Positions 27,557 through 37,010 of a stretch of 64,000 bases of DNA are shown here, in pieces. Position numbers and translations under genes: made by a program. The notes under the pieces are model-generated. The model worked only from the letters and a program-made list of their open reading frames with translations. It was not told where the DNA came from and ran no database searches. Origin of the DNA: Ruegeria haliotis (GTDB lineage Bacteria; Pseudomonadota; Alphaproteobacteria; Rhodobacterales; Rhodobacteraceae); assembly GCF_013377785.1 (NCBI RefSeq), contig NZ_JABXWT010000017.1, positions 1-64,000 of the forward strand, read 5' to 3'. The first letter of the stretch is position 1. Every line of letters begins with the position of its first letter.

Positions 27557-29068
27557 TCAGTCGCCATCCGCGACACCAGCCGCCCGCGCCTTTGCGCGTC
27601 GCGCGCGAAAGCTGGGAAGCAGAACCAGCAGGGCGGCAATTACCAAAAGACCCAGCGTCATGGGGCGTTCCCAGACAAATGCTATTCCGTCATAGAGCTG
27701 CATTGACCGCGCGAAGTTATCCTCCATCATGCCGCCAAGGATGAACCCGATCAGCAACGGCGCAAGCGGATAGTCCGCGAATTTCAGCGCTGTTGCGCAG
27801 ATGCCGAAGCCTACCAGTATCAGCAACTCGGTGGCATTGTTTTGCCCGATATAGGCGCCCATCAGGGTGAAGAACAAAATGAACGGGATCAGATAGTTGC
27901 GTGGCACGGCCAGCACTTTGGCGATGTAGGGGATCAACGGCAGGTTCAGGATCAGCAGAACCAGATTGCCGATGAACATCGACATGATGACAGCCCAGAA
28001 GATCTGCGGCTCATCGATCATCAGGCGAGGGCCCGGAGTCACGTTCAAAGCGATCAGAGCCCCAAGCAGGATGGCCGTTGTGCCCGAACCCGGAATGCCC
28101 AACGTCAGCAGAGGTACAAACGATCCTGTACAGGCGGCGTTGTTTGCCGCCTCGGGCGCGGCAAGGCCCTTGATAGATCCCTTGCCGAATTCTTCCTGTT
28201 CGGCCTTAGGGGCAATGTTGCGTTCGACCGCATAGCCGAGGAAACTTGCGATTGTGGCACCGGCACCCGGCAGAACGCCAATAAAGAACCCTTGTATCGA
28301 CTGACGGCCAATGACGGGCGAGATTGCCTTTGCCTCGGCTCTTGAGATGCGCAGGTCTTTGATGGCGTCATCATCGCCCTGCAGGTTCTTGGGTTTGAGA
28401 ACCAGAAACAGGGCCTCGGGCAAGGCGAACATCGCCATCGCAAGCGTGATGAAGCCAAAGCCGGATTGCAGGTCCATGATTCCCATCGTGAAACGGGGCA
28501 GATTGAACAAAGCACCTTCGCCCACGGTTGCCATGATCAGGCCCATAACGGTCATGATGATCGCCTTGGCCACCTGACCAGTGCCCGCAAAGGCCGCGAT
28601 TGCTGAAAGACCTACGACCATCAGGGCGAAGTACTCGGCGGAATGAAACAGCAGCGCCACTGAAGACAGGGCAGGTGCGAAGATCATCAACAGGACAGCC
28701 CCGATTGTTCCCCCGGCGAAACTGGCAATGGCTGCGATGGTCAGCGCTTTGCCGGCCTTGCCCTGACGGGCCATCGGATAGCCGTCGAAACTAGAGGCCA
28801 CAGTGCCAGCGACCCCCGGCGCGTTCAGCAGGATTGACGAGGTCGAGCCGCCGAAGATTGCGCCGTAATAGACCCCGGCCAGCAGGATCAGCGCGGCCGA
28901 CGGATCGCCCATCGAGATGGCAACCGGGATCATGATAGCGATGATCGACATCGGGCCAAGGCCCGGCAGCATGCCGATAAACGTACCAATCAAGCAGCCA
29001 GCGATGACCATCAGAAGGTTTTGCAGTGAGAATGCCGTTTGCAGGCCGATCAGAAGTCCTTCAAGCAT
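27557..29068 (-). CDS. tctA: Tripartite tricarboxylate transporter, large permease TctA
   Basis: The ATG at 29068 is chosen because the longer frame would overlap tctB. The 503-residue protein has about 12 hydrophobic segments and TctA features: GTFIGMLPGLGPMSIIAIM near residue 30, GVYYGAIFGGSTSSILLNAPG near 66 and GVLPGAGATIASFLGY near 268. It is the last gene of a tctC-tctB-tctA operon and starts one base after the tctB stop. It is the membrane channel of a proton- or sodium-driven carboxylate importer. Confidence 0.92.
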   Translation of the reverse strand: MLEGLLIGLQTAFSLQNLLMVIAGCLIGTFIGMLPGLGPMSIIAIMIPVAISMGDPSAALILLAGVYYGAIFGGSTSSILLNAPGVAGTVASSFDGYPMARQGKAGKALTIAAIASFAGGTIGAVLLMIFAPALSSVALLFHSAEYFALMVVGLSAIAAFAGTGQVAKAIIMTVMGLIMATVGEGALFNLPRFTMGIMDLQSGFGFITLAMAMFALPEALFLVLKPKNLQGDDDAIKDLRISRAEAKAISPVIGRQSIQGFFIGVLPGAGATIASFLGYAVERNIAPKAEQEEFGKGSIKGLAAPEAANNAACTGSFVPLLTLGIPGSGTTAILLGALIALNVTPGPRLMIDEPQIFWAVIMSMFIGNLVLLILNLPLIPYIAKVLAVPRNYLIPFILFFTLMGAYIGQNNATELLILVGFGICATALKFADYPLAPLLIGFILGGMMEDNFARSMQLYDGIAFVWERPMTLGLLVIAALLVLLPSFRARRAKARAAGVADGD

Positions 29069-29069
29069 A

Positions 29070-29552
29070 TCAGCCTCCGAAAATGCCCGGCAAGGGGCGC
29101 ATGTAGATGCCAAGAACTTCCTGGACCAGATACCAGACGGCCCCTGTCGCGATTAGCGCAACGGGCAACATGACATGCCACTTGCGTTCGCCAAGAATGA
29201 AGGAACCGAAGATCAGGAAGGCCGAGGTCGAGATCAAAAACCCGACTGGGCGCAGGCACAGCGCGTAAACCACCATCAGCGCCAGCAACATCAGGGCCTG
29301 ACCCAGATGGTATTCACCGAGTTTCCGATAGTCGATATCCGCCTCTTTGAGCTCGCCCTTTTCAAAACCCAGCAGAATAATCGTTGTCGTGATTATGCCC
29401 AAAATCGACAGTACCTTGGGAAAGGTACTTGGCCAAATGGGGTTTCGCTGCATGAAGGGGGGCAGACCGCCATCCATCGTGAACCAGGCGGCGTAGCCAT
29501 AAGTCAGGCATATGCCCAGCAATACGAGCGCAATCCAGCGATCCAGTGCCAT
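29070..29552 (-). CDS. tctB: Tripartite tricarboxylate transporter, small permease TctB
   Basis: From the ATG at 29552 (the open frame starts earlier without a good site) the product is 160 residues. It has four hydrophobic segments (about residues 5-22, 43-60, 82-102 and 124-143), as in TctB. It lies between tctC and tctA and is needed with TctA for transport. Confidence 0.88.
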   Translation of the reverse strand: MALDRWIALVLLGICLTYGYAAWFTMDGGLPPFMQRNPIWPSTFPKVLSILGIITTTIILLGFEKGELKEADIDYRKLGEYHLGQALMLLALMVVYALCLRPVGFLISTSAFLIFGSFILGERKWHVMLPVALIATGAVWYLVQEVLGIYMRPLPGIFGG

Positions 29553-29618
29553 GATCCCCCCTCCCTTTGTTTGTCTTTGGTGGTGGCAGGGCGGCATACC
29601 GCCCCACCAACGGTGTCG

Positions 29619-30599
29619 TTAAAGGAAACCCAGCTTCTTCATCAGATCGCTGATCTGCTGTTCCTGCTGTTCCAGGAAAGTCTCAAAATCGTCACCCGAG
29701 TTGTGGATGTTCACCCAACCGTTGCGCGCGCGGACGTCTTCCCATTCAGGGGTGTCGTACATCTTGGTGATGGCGTCCTGATACGCGACCAGCTTGTCCT
29801 CGGGCAGACCGGGGGCGCCGAAGAACCCGCGCCAGTTCACGAAGGTGGTATCGATTCCCTGTTCCTTCATGGTCATTGCGTCGGGGGCAGCGCCCACGCG
29901 CTCTTCCGAGGTCACACCGATGATTTTGACCTCACCCGCGTTTGCCAGATCGACAGCTTCCGAGAAACCGGTCGACAGGGCCGCGATCTCGCCTGACAGA
30001 AGCGCGGCCATGGCTTTGCCACCGGCGTCATAGGGGATGTACTTGACGCCAAGCGCGTCTTTTCCCGCTGCTTCCATGACCATGGCCGCGACCAGATGGT
30101 CCATGCCACCCGGCACCGAACCGCCACCAATGGCTGTGCTTGATGGATCAGTGTCGTAAGCCGCCAGCAGGTCCGCCATCGAGTTGATCGGGCTATCCTT
30201 GCCAACAACGATCGCGGCGTAATCCCCAATGGTGCCCGAGACCAGCGTCAGGTCGCGGAAGTTATGCGGGAACACGCCGGTCAGTGAACGGATCACGATA
30301 GGGGTCGAGTTGACCATAAGTGTGCCGTGGTTGCTGTCGGCGTTTTCGATCAGGAAGCCGATGGCTTTGCCGCCGCCGCCGCCCGACATATTTTCATAAG
30401 ACGCGGTGCCCACAAGGCCTGCGTTGGTCAGCGCCTCACCCGTGCCACGGGCTGTACCGTCCCAGCCGCCGCCAGCGCCCCCGGGGATCAGAAAGTGGAT
30501 GCTGTCCACCACCTGTTCATCGGCCAATGCCGGTCCTGTCAGACCAACGGCAGCCACAGCTGCGATCAGGGCGCGGCGGCCCAGTTTGAATGTCGTCAT
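29619..30599 (-). CDS. tctC: Tripartite tricarboxylate transporter substrate-binding protein TctC
   Basis: The 326-residue protein has a signal peptide (residues 1-26, cleavage near GPALA-DEQ) and the TctC fold, including the substrate loop FLIPGGAGGGWDGTARG near residue 33 and GGGSVPGGMDHLVAAM near 158. It is the first gene of the transporter operon and diverges from the tctD response regulator across 108 bp. The ligand is likely a di- or tricarboxylate. Confidence 0.91.
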   Translation of the reverse strand: MTTFKLGRRALIAAVAAVGLTGPALADEQVVDSIHFLIPGGAGGGWDGTARGTGEALTNAGLVGTASYENMSGGGGGKAIGFLIENADSNHGTLMVNSTPIVIRSLTGVFPHNFRDLTLVSGTIGDYAAIVVGKDSPINSMADLLAAYDTDPSSTAIGGGSVPGGMDHLVAAMVMEAAGKDALGVKYIPYDAGGKAMAALLSGEIAALSTGFSEAVDLANAGEVKIIGVTSEERVGAAPDAMTMKEQGIDTTFVNWRGFFGAPGLPEDKLVAYQDAITKMYDTPEWEDVRARNGWVNIHNSGDDFETFLEQQEQQISDLMKKLGFL

Positions 30600-30657
30600 G
30601 TTTTCCTCCCATTTGACAACCGGCCGCTTGGCGGCTCAGATTATCCGGAAACAGAAC

Positions 30658-30679
30658 ACATCAACCTGACATCAACCTG
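30658..30679. promoter_or_regulatory. Tandem 11-bp direct repeat, candidate TctD site
   Basis: ACATCAACCTG occurs twice without a gap, at 30658-30668 and 30669-30679, between tctC and tctD. OmpR-type regulators commonly bind direct repeats with an 11-bp period, so this is a plausible TctD operator. Binding is inferred. Confidence 0.6.
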
Positions 30680-30707
30680 TCACGCGCAAAAATACTGCTG
30701 GAACCTC

Positions 30708-31376
30708 ATGAAATTTCTATTGGTCGAAGACAATCTGGACCTCGCAAACGCGATCAGTTCCCGCATGCGACTGGATGGGCATGTTGTTGATCACGCAGCG
30801 AAATTAGAGGATGCGGCAGCCTTCGTTGAAATCGAGGACTATGACCTGATCCTCTTGGATATCATGCTGCCAGATGGGGATGGACGGGACTTCCTAAAGC
30901 AACATCGCGCCAGCCGTTTGGACACGCCTGTGATCGTTTTGACGGCGCGCAGTCAAGTTTCGGATCGAATCGGTTCGCTGGATCTGGGGGCGGATGATTA
31001 CGTCACCAAACCGTTCGATCATGCCGAGCTTGAGGCCCGTTGCCGTGCCGTTCTGCGTCGAAAATCGGGGATCGCCAAGTCAACGATCGAGATCGGCGGC
31101 ATCATCTTTGACCCGGTGGCCGGTCATTTGACCGTGGGGCCGGACATTGTCCCGCTGCGAAACCGCGAGTTGCGGTTGTTGGAGCTGTTGATCAATGCGC
31201 CCGGTCAGGTGTTTTCTAAACAGAAGCTGGCGGATCGGTTGTTTTCCTATGACGACAATGTCTCTGACAATGCCATCGAGGTCTATGTGGGCCGGTTGCG
31301 GAAGCATCTTGAAAACTCGGATCTGAAAATCACGACGCTACGCGGTTTGGGGTACAGGTTGGATCATGTCACTTGA
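30708..31376 (+). CDS. tctD: OmpR-family response regulator
   Basis: The start is the ATG at 30708; the open frame extends 380 bp upstream into the tctC region but is not homologous there. The 222-residue product has a receiver domain with the acceptor Asp51 (LILLDIMLPDGDG) and Lys101 (DDYVTKPF), and a winged-helix DNA-binding domain (about 130-220, ending LRGLGYRL). It overlaps the kinase gene by 11 bp. The pair likely controls the divergent tctCBA operon in response to its substrate. Confidence 0.92.
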   Translation: MKFLLVEDNLDLANAISSRMRLDGHVVDHAAKLEDAAAFVEIEDYDLILLDIMLPDGDGRDFLKQHRASRLDTPVIVLTARSQVSDRIGSLDLGADDYVTKPFDHAELEARCRAVLRRKSGIAKSTIEIGGIIFDPVAGHLTVGPDIVPLRNRELRLLELLINAPGQVFSKQKLADRLFSYDDNVSDNAIEVYVGRLRKHLENSDLKITTLRGLGYRLDHVT

Positions 31377-32733
31377 TCCAAACATTTCAGGGTCGCTGAG
31401 AAACAGGCTTGTTCTGACACTGATCGGCGGGGCTGCGATCCTTGCACTTCTTCTGTTCTTTGCAGTGCGCAACTATGCCGCACAGGTGGCGCAACAGGGT
31501 CAGGACAGTATTCTCGAGGCGTCTGTCTCGTCCATATTGGACGCCGCCGCGCTGAGAGACGGCGAGCTTCAAGTCGATATTCCATATGCGGCCTTTTCGA
31601 TGCTGACCACGCCAGCAGATGATCGGGTGTTCTATGCGATCTTTCAAGACGGAGAACTTTTGTCGGGTTATGAAGACATGCCGATCCTTCCAGGGGCGGC
31701 GGATGGCAGGTGGTCCTTTCAATCGGGTGAGGTACGCGGGGAAAACATCCGGCAGGTCAGCGCGTCCAGAACCCTCGCCGGGTTGAAGAAACAGACTGAG
31801 ATCGAGGTGGCGCTTGGCCAGACCCAGGATGCGCTGTCTGAAACACTGGATCAGATCTCGCGCAATGCGGCCCTGCTGGGGTTGGTGTTTTTTGCGTTGG
31901 CGGCAGCGCTATCCTTTTGGGCGACGTCGGCCACTATCGGGCAGCTCAACCGGCTGACCACGTCGGTCACGCGCCGTGGTCCGCAGGACCTTAGCCCGTT
32001 TCGCAAACCTGTCCCCCGGGAAATGGCGCCTTTGGTGAGGTCGTTGAATTCGCTGATGGGGCGTCTGGACCAATCGCTTAGTCAATCCGAGGATTTTATT
32101 GCCGAAGCCGCGCACAGGGTAAGAACGCCATTGGCGACGGTCAGATCTTATGCGGACGCGACCCTCCACCGGGTCGAAAAGGAAGAAAACCGCGAGGCGC
32201 TGCGATCCATGGTGCGGGCTATCGACGAAAGCTCGCGCGCGGCGGGCCAGCTGTTGGATCATGCCATGATCACGTTCCGCGCTGATCACCTAGTGCGCGA
32301 AGATATCGATCTGGTCGCGTTGATACGCGAATTGGTGCAGCGATTGACGCCAATCGCCGAGATGAAGGATCTCATGCTGTCATTGGTTGGTGATCCCTCG
32401 GTTCCATATTCAGGCGATCCGATCCTGATACAGAATGCGGTGCGCAACATGATCGACAATGCCCTGAAATATGCCCCGGCAGACAGCGTGGTGGTGATTG
32501 AGGTGGTGGCGAACCCATGCGTTCAGATCAAGGTCAGTGATCAGGGTCCCGGCTTTCCACCCGATGAGATTGATACCCTCACACGGCGGTTTGAGCGCGG
32601 CCAGAATGCCGCCGGAACCATCGGTTCTGGTCTGGGGCTGACGATTGCACAGGATGTGGCGACAGCCCATGGCGGCTCGCTTGTCCTGACGAACCAACCG
32701 GGGGGCGGCGCTTGCGTTATCTTATCGCTATAG
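31366..32733 (+). CDS. tctE: Sensor histidine kinase
   Basis: This 455-residue membrane kinase has transmembrane segments at about 13-35 and 168-190 bordering a periplasmic sensor domain. The phospho-acceptor His250 lies in AEAAHRVRTPLATVRSYAD. The ATPase boxes are NMIDNALKYAP, DQGPGFPPDE and GSGLGLTIAQD. It overlaps tctD at its start and the next periplasmic-protein gene at its end (22 bp), so all three are coupled. Carboxylate sensing is inferred. Confidence 0.92.
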   Translation: MSLDPNISGSLRNRLVLTLIGGAAILALLLFFAVRNYAAQVAQQGQDSILEASVSSILDAAALRDGELQVDIPYAAFSMLTTPADDRVFYAIFQDGELLSGYEDMPILPGAADGRWSFQSGEVRGENIRQVSASRTLAGLKKQTEIEVALGQTQDALSETLDQISRNAALLGLVFFALAAALSFWATSATIGQLNRLTTSVTRRGPQDLSPFRKPVPREMAPLVRSLNSLMGRLDQSLSQSEDFIAEAAHRVRTPLATVRSYADATLHRVEKEENREALRSMVRAIDESSRAAGQLLDHAMITFRADHLVREDIDLVALIRELVQRLTPIAEMKDLMLSLVGDPSVPYSGDPILIQNAVRNMIDNALKYAPADSVVVIEVVANPCVQIKVSDQGPGFPPDEIDTLTRRFERGQNAAGTIGSGLGLTIAQDVATAHGGSLVLTNQPGGGACVILSL

Positions 32734-33719
32734 TTCTATGTCTGCTGCCCTGCGTGGGCGTGGCGCAGGATTGGGAAGAACAGAAAATCTTCAACGAAGG
32801 AGCAGTTGGCACCCGCCTTCGCATTATCTCAAGCACCGATACAGCCTTGTTCGCCCCTTTGATCGAGGGGTTTGTCGCCAAATATCCGTCGATCTCTGTC
32901 GAATATATGGTGACGGGAACAGCCGACTTGGATCGCCTTGTCCGGGCAGCGCCAGAAACCTTTGATATTGTCGTTTCCAGCGCAATGGACTTGCAGTTGA
33001 AGCTGGCAAATGATGGGTTTGCTTTGACCATAAATGATATTGCGCATCCGCACTGGGCGCAGTGGCATGAAAGCCTTTTCGCCTTCACATCCGAGCCTGC
33101 GACAATCGTTATCAACCGGACGGCATTCGACGGTGAGTTGATTCCGCAAACGCGACAGGACCTGATTGAAACCCTTCGCACCAGACCCGAAGATTTTCGT
33201 GGAAGGGTGGGCACGTATGACGTGCGTCAATCCGGTTTGGGATATTTGTTTGCCACGCAAGACGCACGCGCCTCTGAGACGTATTGGCGTCTGATGGAGG
33301 TCATGGGTGGTTTGGATGTGCGTCTCTATTGCTGCTCTGGTGATATGCTCACCGATCTGGCCGACGGCACTATCGCGGTCGCATATAATGTTCTGGGAAG
33401 CTACGCTGCCGTTCGTGCCGAGGGGGCGGCGGCGCTGGAGATTATCCTGCCATCGGATTTTCAAACGACCATGATGCGATCCGCGATGGTCATGAAGGGA
33501 ACCTTGGAGCCTGAAGCTGCCGAAGCGTTCATCCGCCATCTGATCGCAGAAAAACCCGGATCGCCAAATGACGGCTCGGCTCTTCCCTTGCTGAATTCCG
33601 AAGATACGACACACGAACGCGAGACGATCACGTTGGACCCCGCACTGTTGACATTTCTCGACACGCTAAAGAGAAAAAAGTTTCTTTCCGAATGGGAAAA
33701 CGCAGTGATACAGCATTAG
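32712..33719 (+). CDS. Periplasmic solute-binding protein linked to TctDE
   Basis: A TTG start at 32712 gives a signal peptide (residues 1-18, LLPCVGVAQ). The 335-residue product resembles family-1 or iron-type ABC binding proteins (IISSTDTALFAPLIEGF near 39, SGLGYLFATQDA near 176), yet no ABC permease or ATPase is nearby. Its 22-bp overlap with the kinase suggests that it presents a ligand to the TctE periplasmic domain instead of to a transporter. I recognise the fold but not a specific substrate. Confidence 0.78.
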   Translation: MRYLIAIVLCLLPCVGVAQDWEEQKIFNEGAVGTRLRIISSTDTALFAPLIEGFVAKYPSISVEYMVTGTADLDRLVRAAPETFDIVVSSAMDLQLKLANDGFALTINDIAHPHWAQWHESLFAFTSEPATIVINRTAFDGELIPQTRQDLIETLRTRPEDFRGRVGTYDVRQSGLGYLFATQDARASETYWRLMEVMGGLDVRLYCCSGDMLTDLADGTIAVAYNVLGSYAAVRAEGAAALEIILPSDFQTTMMRSAMVMKGTLEPEAAEAFIRHLIAEKPGSPNDGSALPLLNSEDTTHERETITLDPALLTFLDTLKRKKFLSEWENAVIQH

Positions 33720-33746
33720 GAAAGATCACCCAATGCTGCCGATGGA

Positions 33747-35063
33747 TTACTCACGGAATGCCCGGTTGAAGTAATCTGCCATTGGTTTGACAAGATAGGA
33801 TAACGGCGTGCGTTCATCGGTTTTGATCAGCGCTTCGACGGGCATACCTGGCAACAGGGCCTGACCATTCAACCGTTCGACCTGACCATCGTCTGGTGCG
33901 AGTTCGGCGCGGTAGAACGTAAAGCCGGATTGCTCATCGGTGAACGTATCGGCGGAGACATTGATCACATGACCGTCTATTTCCGGAGTTTCCCGCTGAT
34001 TGAACGCCGGAAAGCGCAGGGCGACAGGCTGCCCGACATACAACTGATCCACGTGGATGGCATCAACGCGTGCCGCCACCAGCAAGGGTGTGTCCTGGGG
34101 TACCACATACATCATGGGTTCGGCGGGTTGAATGACGGATTGCAACGCAAAAACCTGACTGTCATAGACGGTTCCGGTCACGGGTGCGCGGATGTCCAAC
34201 CGCGACAGGCGTTCGGACAAGGACAATCTCCGCTCGGACAGTTCCGAGATCTGAGTTTGCGCATCGCGTAGGGCGGTAATCGCTTCTTCGCGTCGGGTTG
34301 CGGTCAGTTCGACAATTTGAATCTCGTTTGCGGCGATCTGCCCGCGCAAGCGTGCCACTGCTGCCTCCAGCCTGCCGATTTCTCCGGTCAGGCTGGCCTC
34401 TTCCCGTTGCAGGGCCAGAACCCGGCTGACCGGTGTCAAACCCCGGCTGAACAGGCTTTGCTGATCTTCCAACTCATCCTGAATCAGATCGACCTGTCGA
34501 CGCAGCGACACAAGTTGCGCCTGCGTGCCGACGATCTCGCTTTCGATCTGAACCCGCTGTTCGGCCAATTGTTCTGTTTGCTTGGCCTGCGTTTCCACGC
34601 GGGCATCAAACAGACGCTGCTGACCGGCGATCAGATCCGGGTCTATGCTGTCTTGCTGTTGAACCTCATGAAGGCGTACCGCCAACTCCTCCGAGGCTGC
34701 GCCGTCACGCTCGGCCTCAAGCCGGGCCCGGCGGGCCAGAAGTTCAAAAAGCTGAGCTTCGACAATGGTTTGTTCCGACGACAGGAACGTGTCATCCAAC
34801 CGCAGCAACAATTCGCCACTTGCCACCACGTCGCCATCTCGTACGAAAATCTCGCCGACAACGCCCCCATCGGGATGTTCGACCACCTGTCTGTTGCTTT
34901 GGACTTCGATCACGCCCGATGACACAACAGCCCCCGCCAGACGTGTCTGGACCGCCCAGACGCCTAACCCGCCGATCAAAAGCGCCAGTGCGGCAAAACC
35001 CACCATCGCGGGAATCCTGATACGCCAGACCGGGTGCGCATTTTCTGTTCCGTTATTCGCCAT
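33747..35063 (-). CDS. HlyD-family type I secretion periplasmic adaptor
   Basis: The 438-residue membrane fusion protein has one N-terminal transmembrane segment (about 17-38), a biotinyl-lipoyl-like motif (VVEHPDGGVVGEIFVRDGD split at about 62-82), a long coiled-coil region (about 120-300) and a beta-barrel end. It follows the ABC gene with a TGATG overlap; the ATG is at 35063. Together they should span the envelope with a TolC-type outer-membrane channel encoded elsewhere. The cargo is probably the large protein immediately upstream. Confidence 0.9.
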   Translation of the reverse strand: MANNGTENAHPVWRIRIPAMVGFAALALLIGGLGVWAVQTRLAGAVVSSGVIEVQSNRQVVEHPDGGVVGEIFVRDGDVVASGELLLRLDDTFLSSEQTIVEAQLFELLARRARLEAERDGAASEELAVRLHEVQQQDSIDPDLIAGQQRLFDARVETQAKQTEQLAEQRVQIESEIVGTQAQLVSLRRQVDLIQDELEDQQSLFSRGLTPVSRVLALQREEASLTGEIGRLEAAVARLRGQIAANEIQIVELTATRREEAITALRDAQTQISELSERRLSLSERLSRLDIRAPVTGTVYDSQVFALQSVIQPAEPMMYVVPQDTPLLVAARVDAIHVDQLYVGQPVALRFPAFNQRETPEIDGHVINVSADTFTDEQSGFTFYRAELAPDDGQVERLNGQALLPGMPVEALIKTDERTPLSYLVKPMADYFNRAFRE

Positions 35064-36802
35064 CAATTTGCCGCCTGACTGATATTGCGCTTGATAGCAC
35101 CCGCGTTCTGAACCATGGAGCTCAACACCTCGTCCCGACTGCCGAATTTCACAAGCTGACCCTTTTCAACAACCGCCAGATCGTCACATTCGGAAATTGC
35201 CTGTGGGCGATGGGTCATGATGATCGCAGACTTACCCGCAGCCTTAAGCCCGCGTACGGCGGCATTCAGAGCCTCGGTTCCCTCGGCATCCAAAGCGGAA
35301 TTCGGCTCGTCCAAAATCAATAGAACCGGGTCGCCATACAGGGCGCGCGCCAGCGCAATCCGCTGTTTCTGCCCGCCGGACAACTGGCTGTCATTACCCT
35401 CCAGAAAGGTGTCATACCCTTTCTCCAAGGTCAGGATCAGCTCATGTGCATTCGCCTTTTTGGCTGCTTCGACAACGGCCTGAGCATCCGGGTTGGCGGA
35501 CATGCGCGCGATGTTTTCGGCGACCGAGCCATTGAACAAGGTAACCTGCTGCGGCAGATACCCGATGTGGCGACCCAGATCGGTTGAATCGTATTGATCC
35601 AGGGTTGCGCCGCCAAGCCGGATTTCACCTGCTGTCGGACGCCATAATCCCAGCAGGGCCTTGGCCAGCGTTGTCTTGCCTGACCCGCTTTTGCCGATGA
35701 CACCAAGCGCCCGCCCGGGTTCGAGACTCATAGTCACATTGCGGAGCGTTGGCGTTGCAGCACCGGGTGGGACGACTGTCAGGGATTTGGCCTCCAGCCG
35801 CGCTGCGGGCACAGGTAATTTGGTGCGCGGGATTTCGGGTGGTGTCTGGTCCAGAAAGCGATTGAGGGATACCCAGGCCGCCCGGGCCCGTTCAATCATG
35901 CCCCATTGCCCGACGGCCTGTTCAACCGGCGCCAAAGCACGGCCCAGCAGAATTGATCCGGCGATCATCGCGCCCGGCGTCATTTCATTCTGCAGCACCA
36001 GCCACGCGCCCAAGGCCAGCATCGCGGATTGCAGAAACAACCGCAGCGATTTCGTCAACGAGGTGAAGCTGCCGGTCCAGTCACTGGCCGCAACGGTCTG
36101 GCGCAGGGCATCGGACCGCTGGTTCAGCCAGCGCAGGGTGACATCCTTTTGCATCCCTTGCGAGCGGACGACCTCGGCCGCCTGTCTTGCGTGTTCGGAA
36201 AACGCATTGGCCCGCGCCGAGGCGGATTGTGCAGCAGCGACCTTGCGATGGGTCATAGCCTGGTTGAGCAGGGCAATGATGATCAGCAACCCACCGCCTG
36301 TGACGGCCAACCAGCCCAATAGGGGATGAAACAGGAAGATTGCGGCCAGGAAAACCGGTGTCCAAGGAATATCCATTACCGCCAGCAGCACAGGTGACGC
36401 GCAGAGGTTCTGAATCGATTCCAGATCGCGCAACGCGGTTGCCGGGGCGGATCGTGCTTGTGGGTAAAGGGCCCGTCGCAAGGTGGCATCGAATACACGC
36501 TCATCCAGCTGCGATTGAAAGCGTGCGCCAAATCGCGCAACGATGCGACCACGTGCAAAATCCAGCATGGCCATCAGGCTGTAGAGCAGCGCAACCAGCA
36601 AGAACAGCGCGGTCAGTGTTTCAACCGCGCGCGAGCCCAGTACCCTGTCGTAGACCTGCAGCATGAACAAAGGCCCGGTCAGCATCAACAGGTTGACGAA
36701 GATACTGAACAGAAACGCCAACGCCAGGAACGTCATGCCCTGGTTGCGCACAGTGCGCAGTTCATGTCGTGGGGCCGCCGACATACGGTGTTCAGGTTTC
36801 AA
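35063..36802 (-). CDS. Type I secretion ABC transporter (PrtD-like)
   Basis: The 579-residue protein has a six-helix membrane domain (about 20-310) and an ABC ATPase domain with Walker A GKSGSGKTT (near 376), signature LSGGQKQR (near 480) and Walker B LLILDEPNSALD. It lacks an N-terminal C39 peptidase domain, the PrtD/RTX type that exports proteins with uncleaved C-terminal signals. It lies 208 bp downstream of the 988-residue cargo candidate and overlaps the HlyD gene. The start may be 36802 or the ATG at 36784. Confidence 0.92.
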   Translation of the reverse strand: MKPEHRMSAAPRHELRTVRNQGMTFLALAFLFSIFVNLLMLTGPLFMLQVYDRVLGSRAVETLTALFLLVALLYSLMAMLDFARGRIVARFGARFQSQLDERVFDATLRRALYPQARSAPATALRDLESIQNLCASPVLLAVMDIPWTPVFLAAIFLFHPLLGWLAVTGGGLLIIIALLNQAMTHRKVAAAQSASARANAFSEHARQAAEVVRSQGMQKDVTLRWLNQRSDALRQTVAASDWTGSFTSLTKSLRLFLQSAMLALGAWLVLQNEMTPGAMIAGSILLGRALAPVEQAVGQWGMIERARAAWVSLNRFLDQTPPEIPRTKLPVPAARLEAKSLTVVPPGAATPTLRNVTMSLEPGRALGVIGKSGSGKTTLAKALLGLWRPTAGEIRLGGATLDQYDSTDLGRHIGYLPQQVTLFNGSVAENIARMSANPDAQAVVEAAKKANAHELILTLEKGYDTFLEGNDSQLSGGQKQRIALARALYGDPVLLILDEPNSALDAEGTEALNAAVRGLKAAGKSAIIMTHRPQAISECDDLAVVEKGQLVKFGSRDEVLSSMVQNAGAIKRNISQAAN

Positions 36803-37010
36803 TGTTCTTTATCCACAATAAGCAGCAAGGAGCCAAACGTTTATCGGGTTTAGGTAAGTAACGATCCCTTGCCAAGAAGCTTTAGTGTTTCAGGCAAGAA
36901 CTCGCAGAGAATGCGACAACTCCAAGGCGATTTTCAGCCGCGTGATCCCAGGCAGGCCGGCGCGCAGGATCAAATGGAGCATGGGCGGGGTCCCGCCACT
37001 GCCCAAGCTG

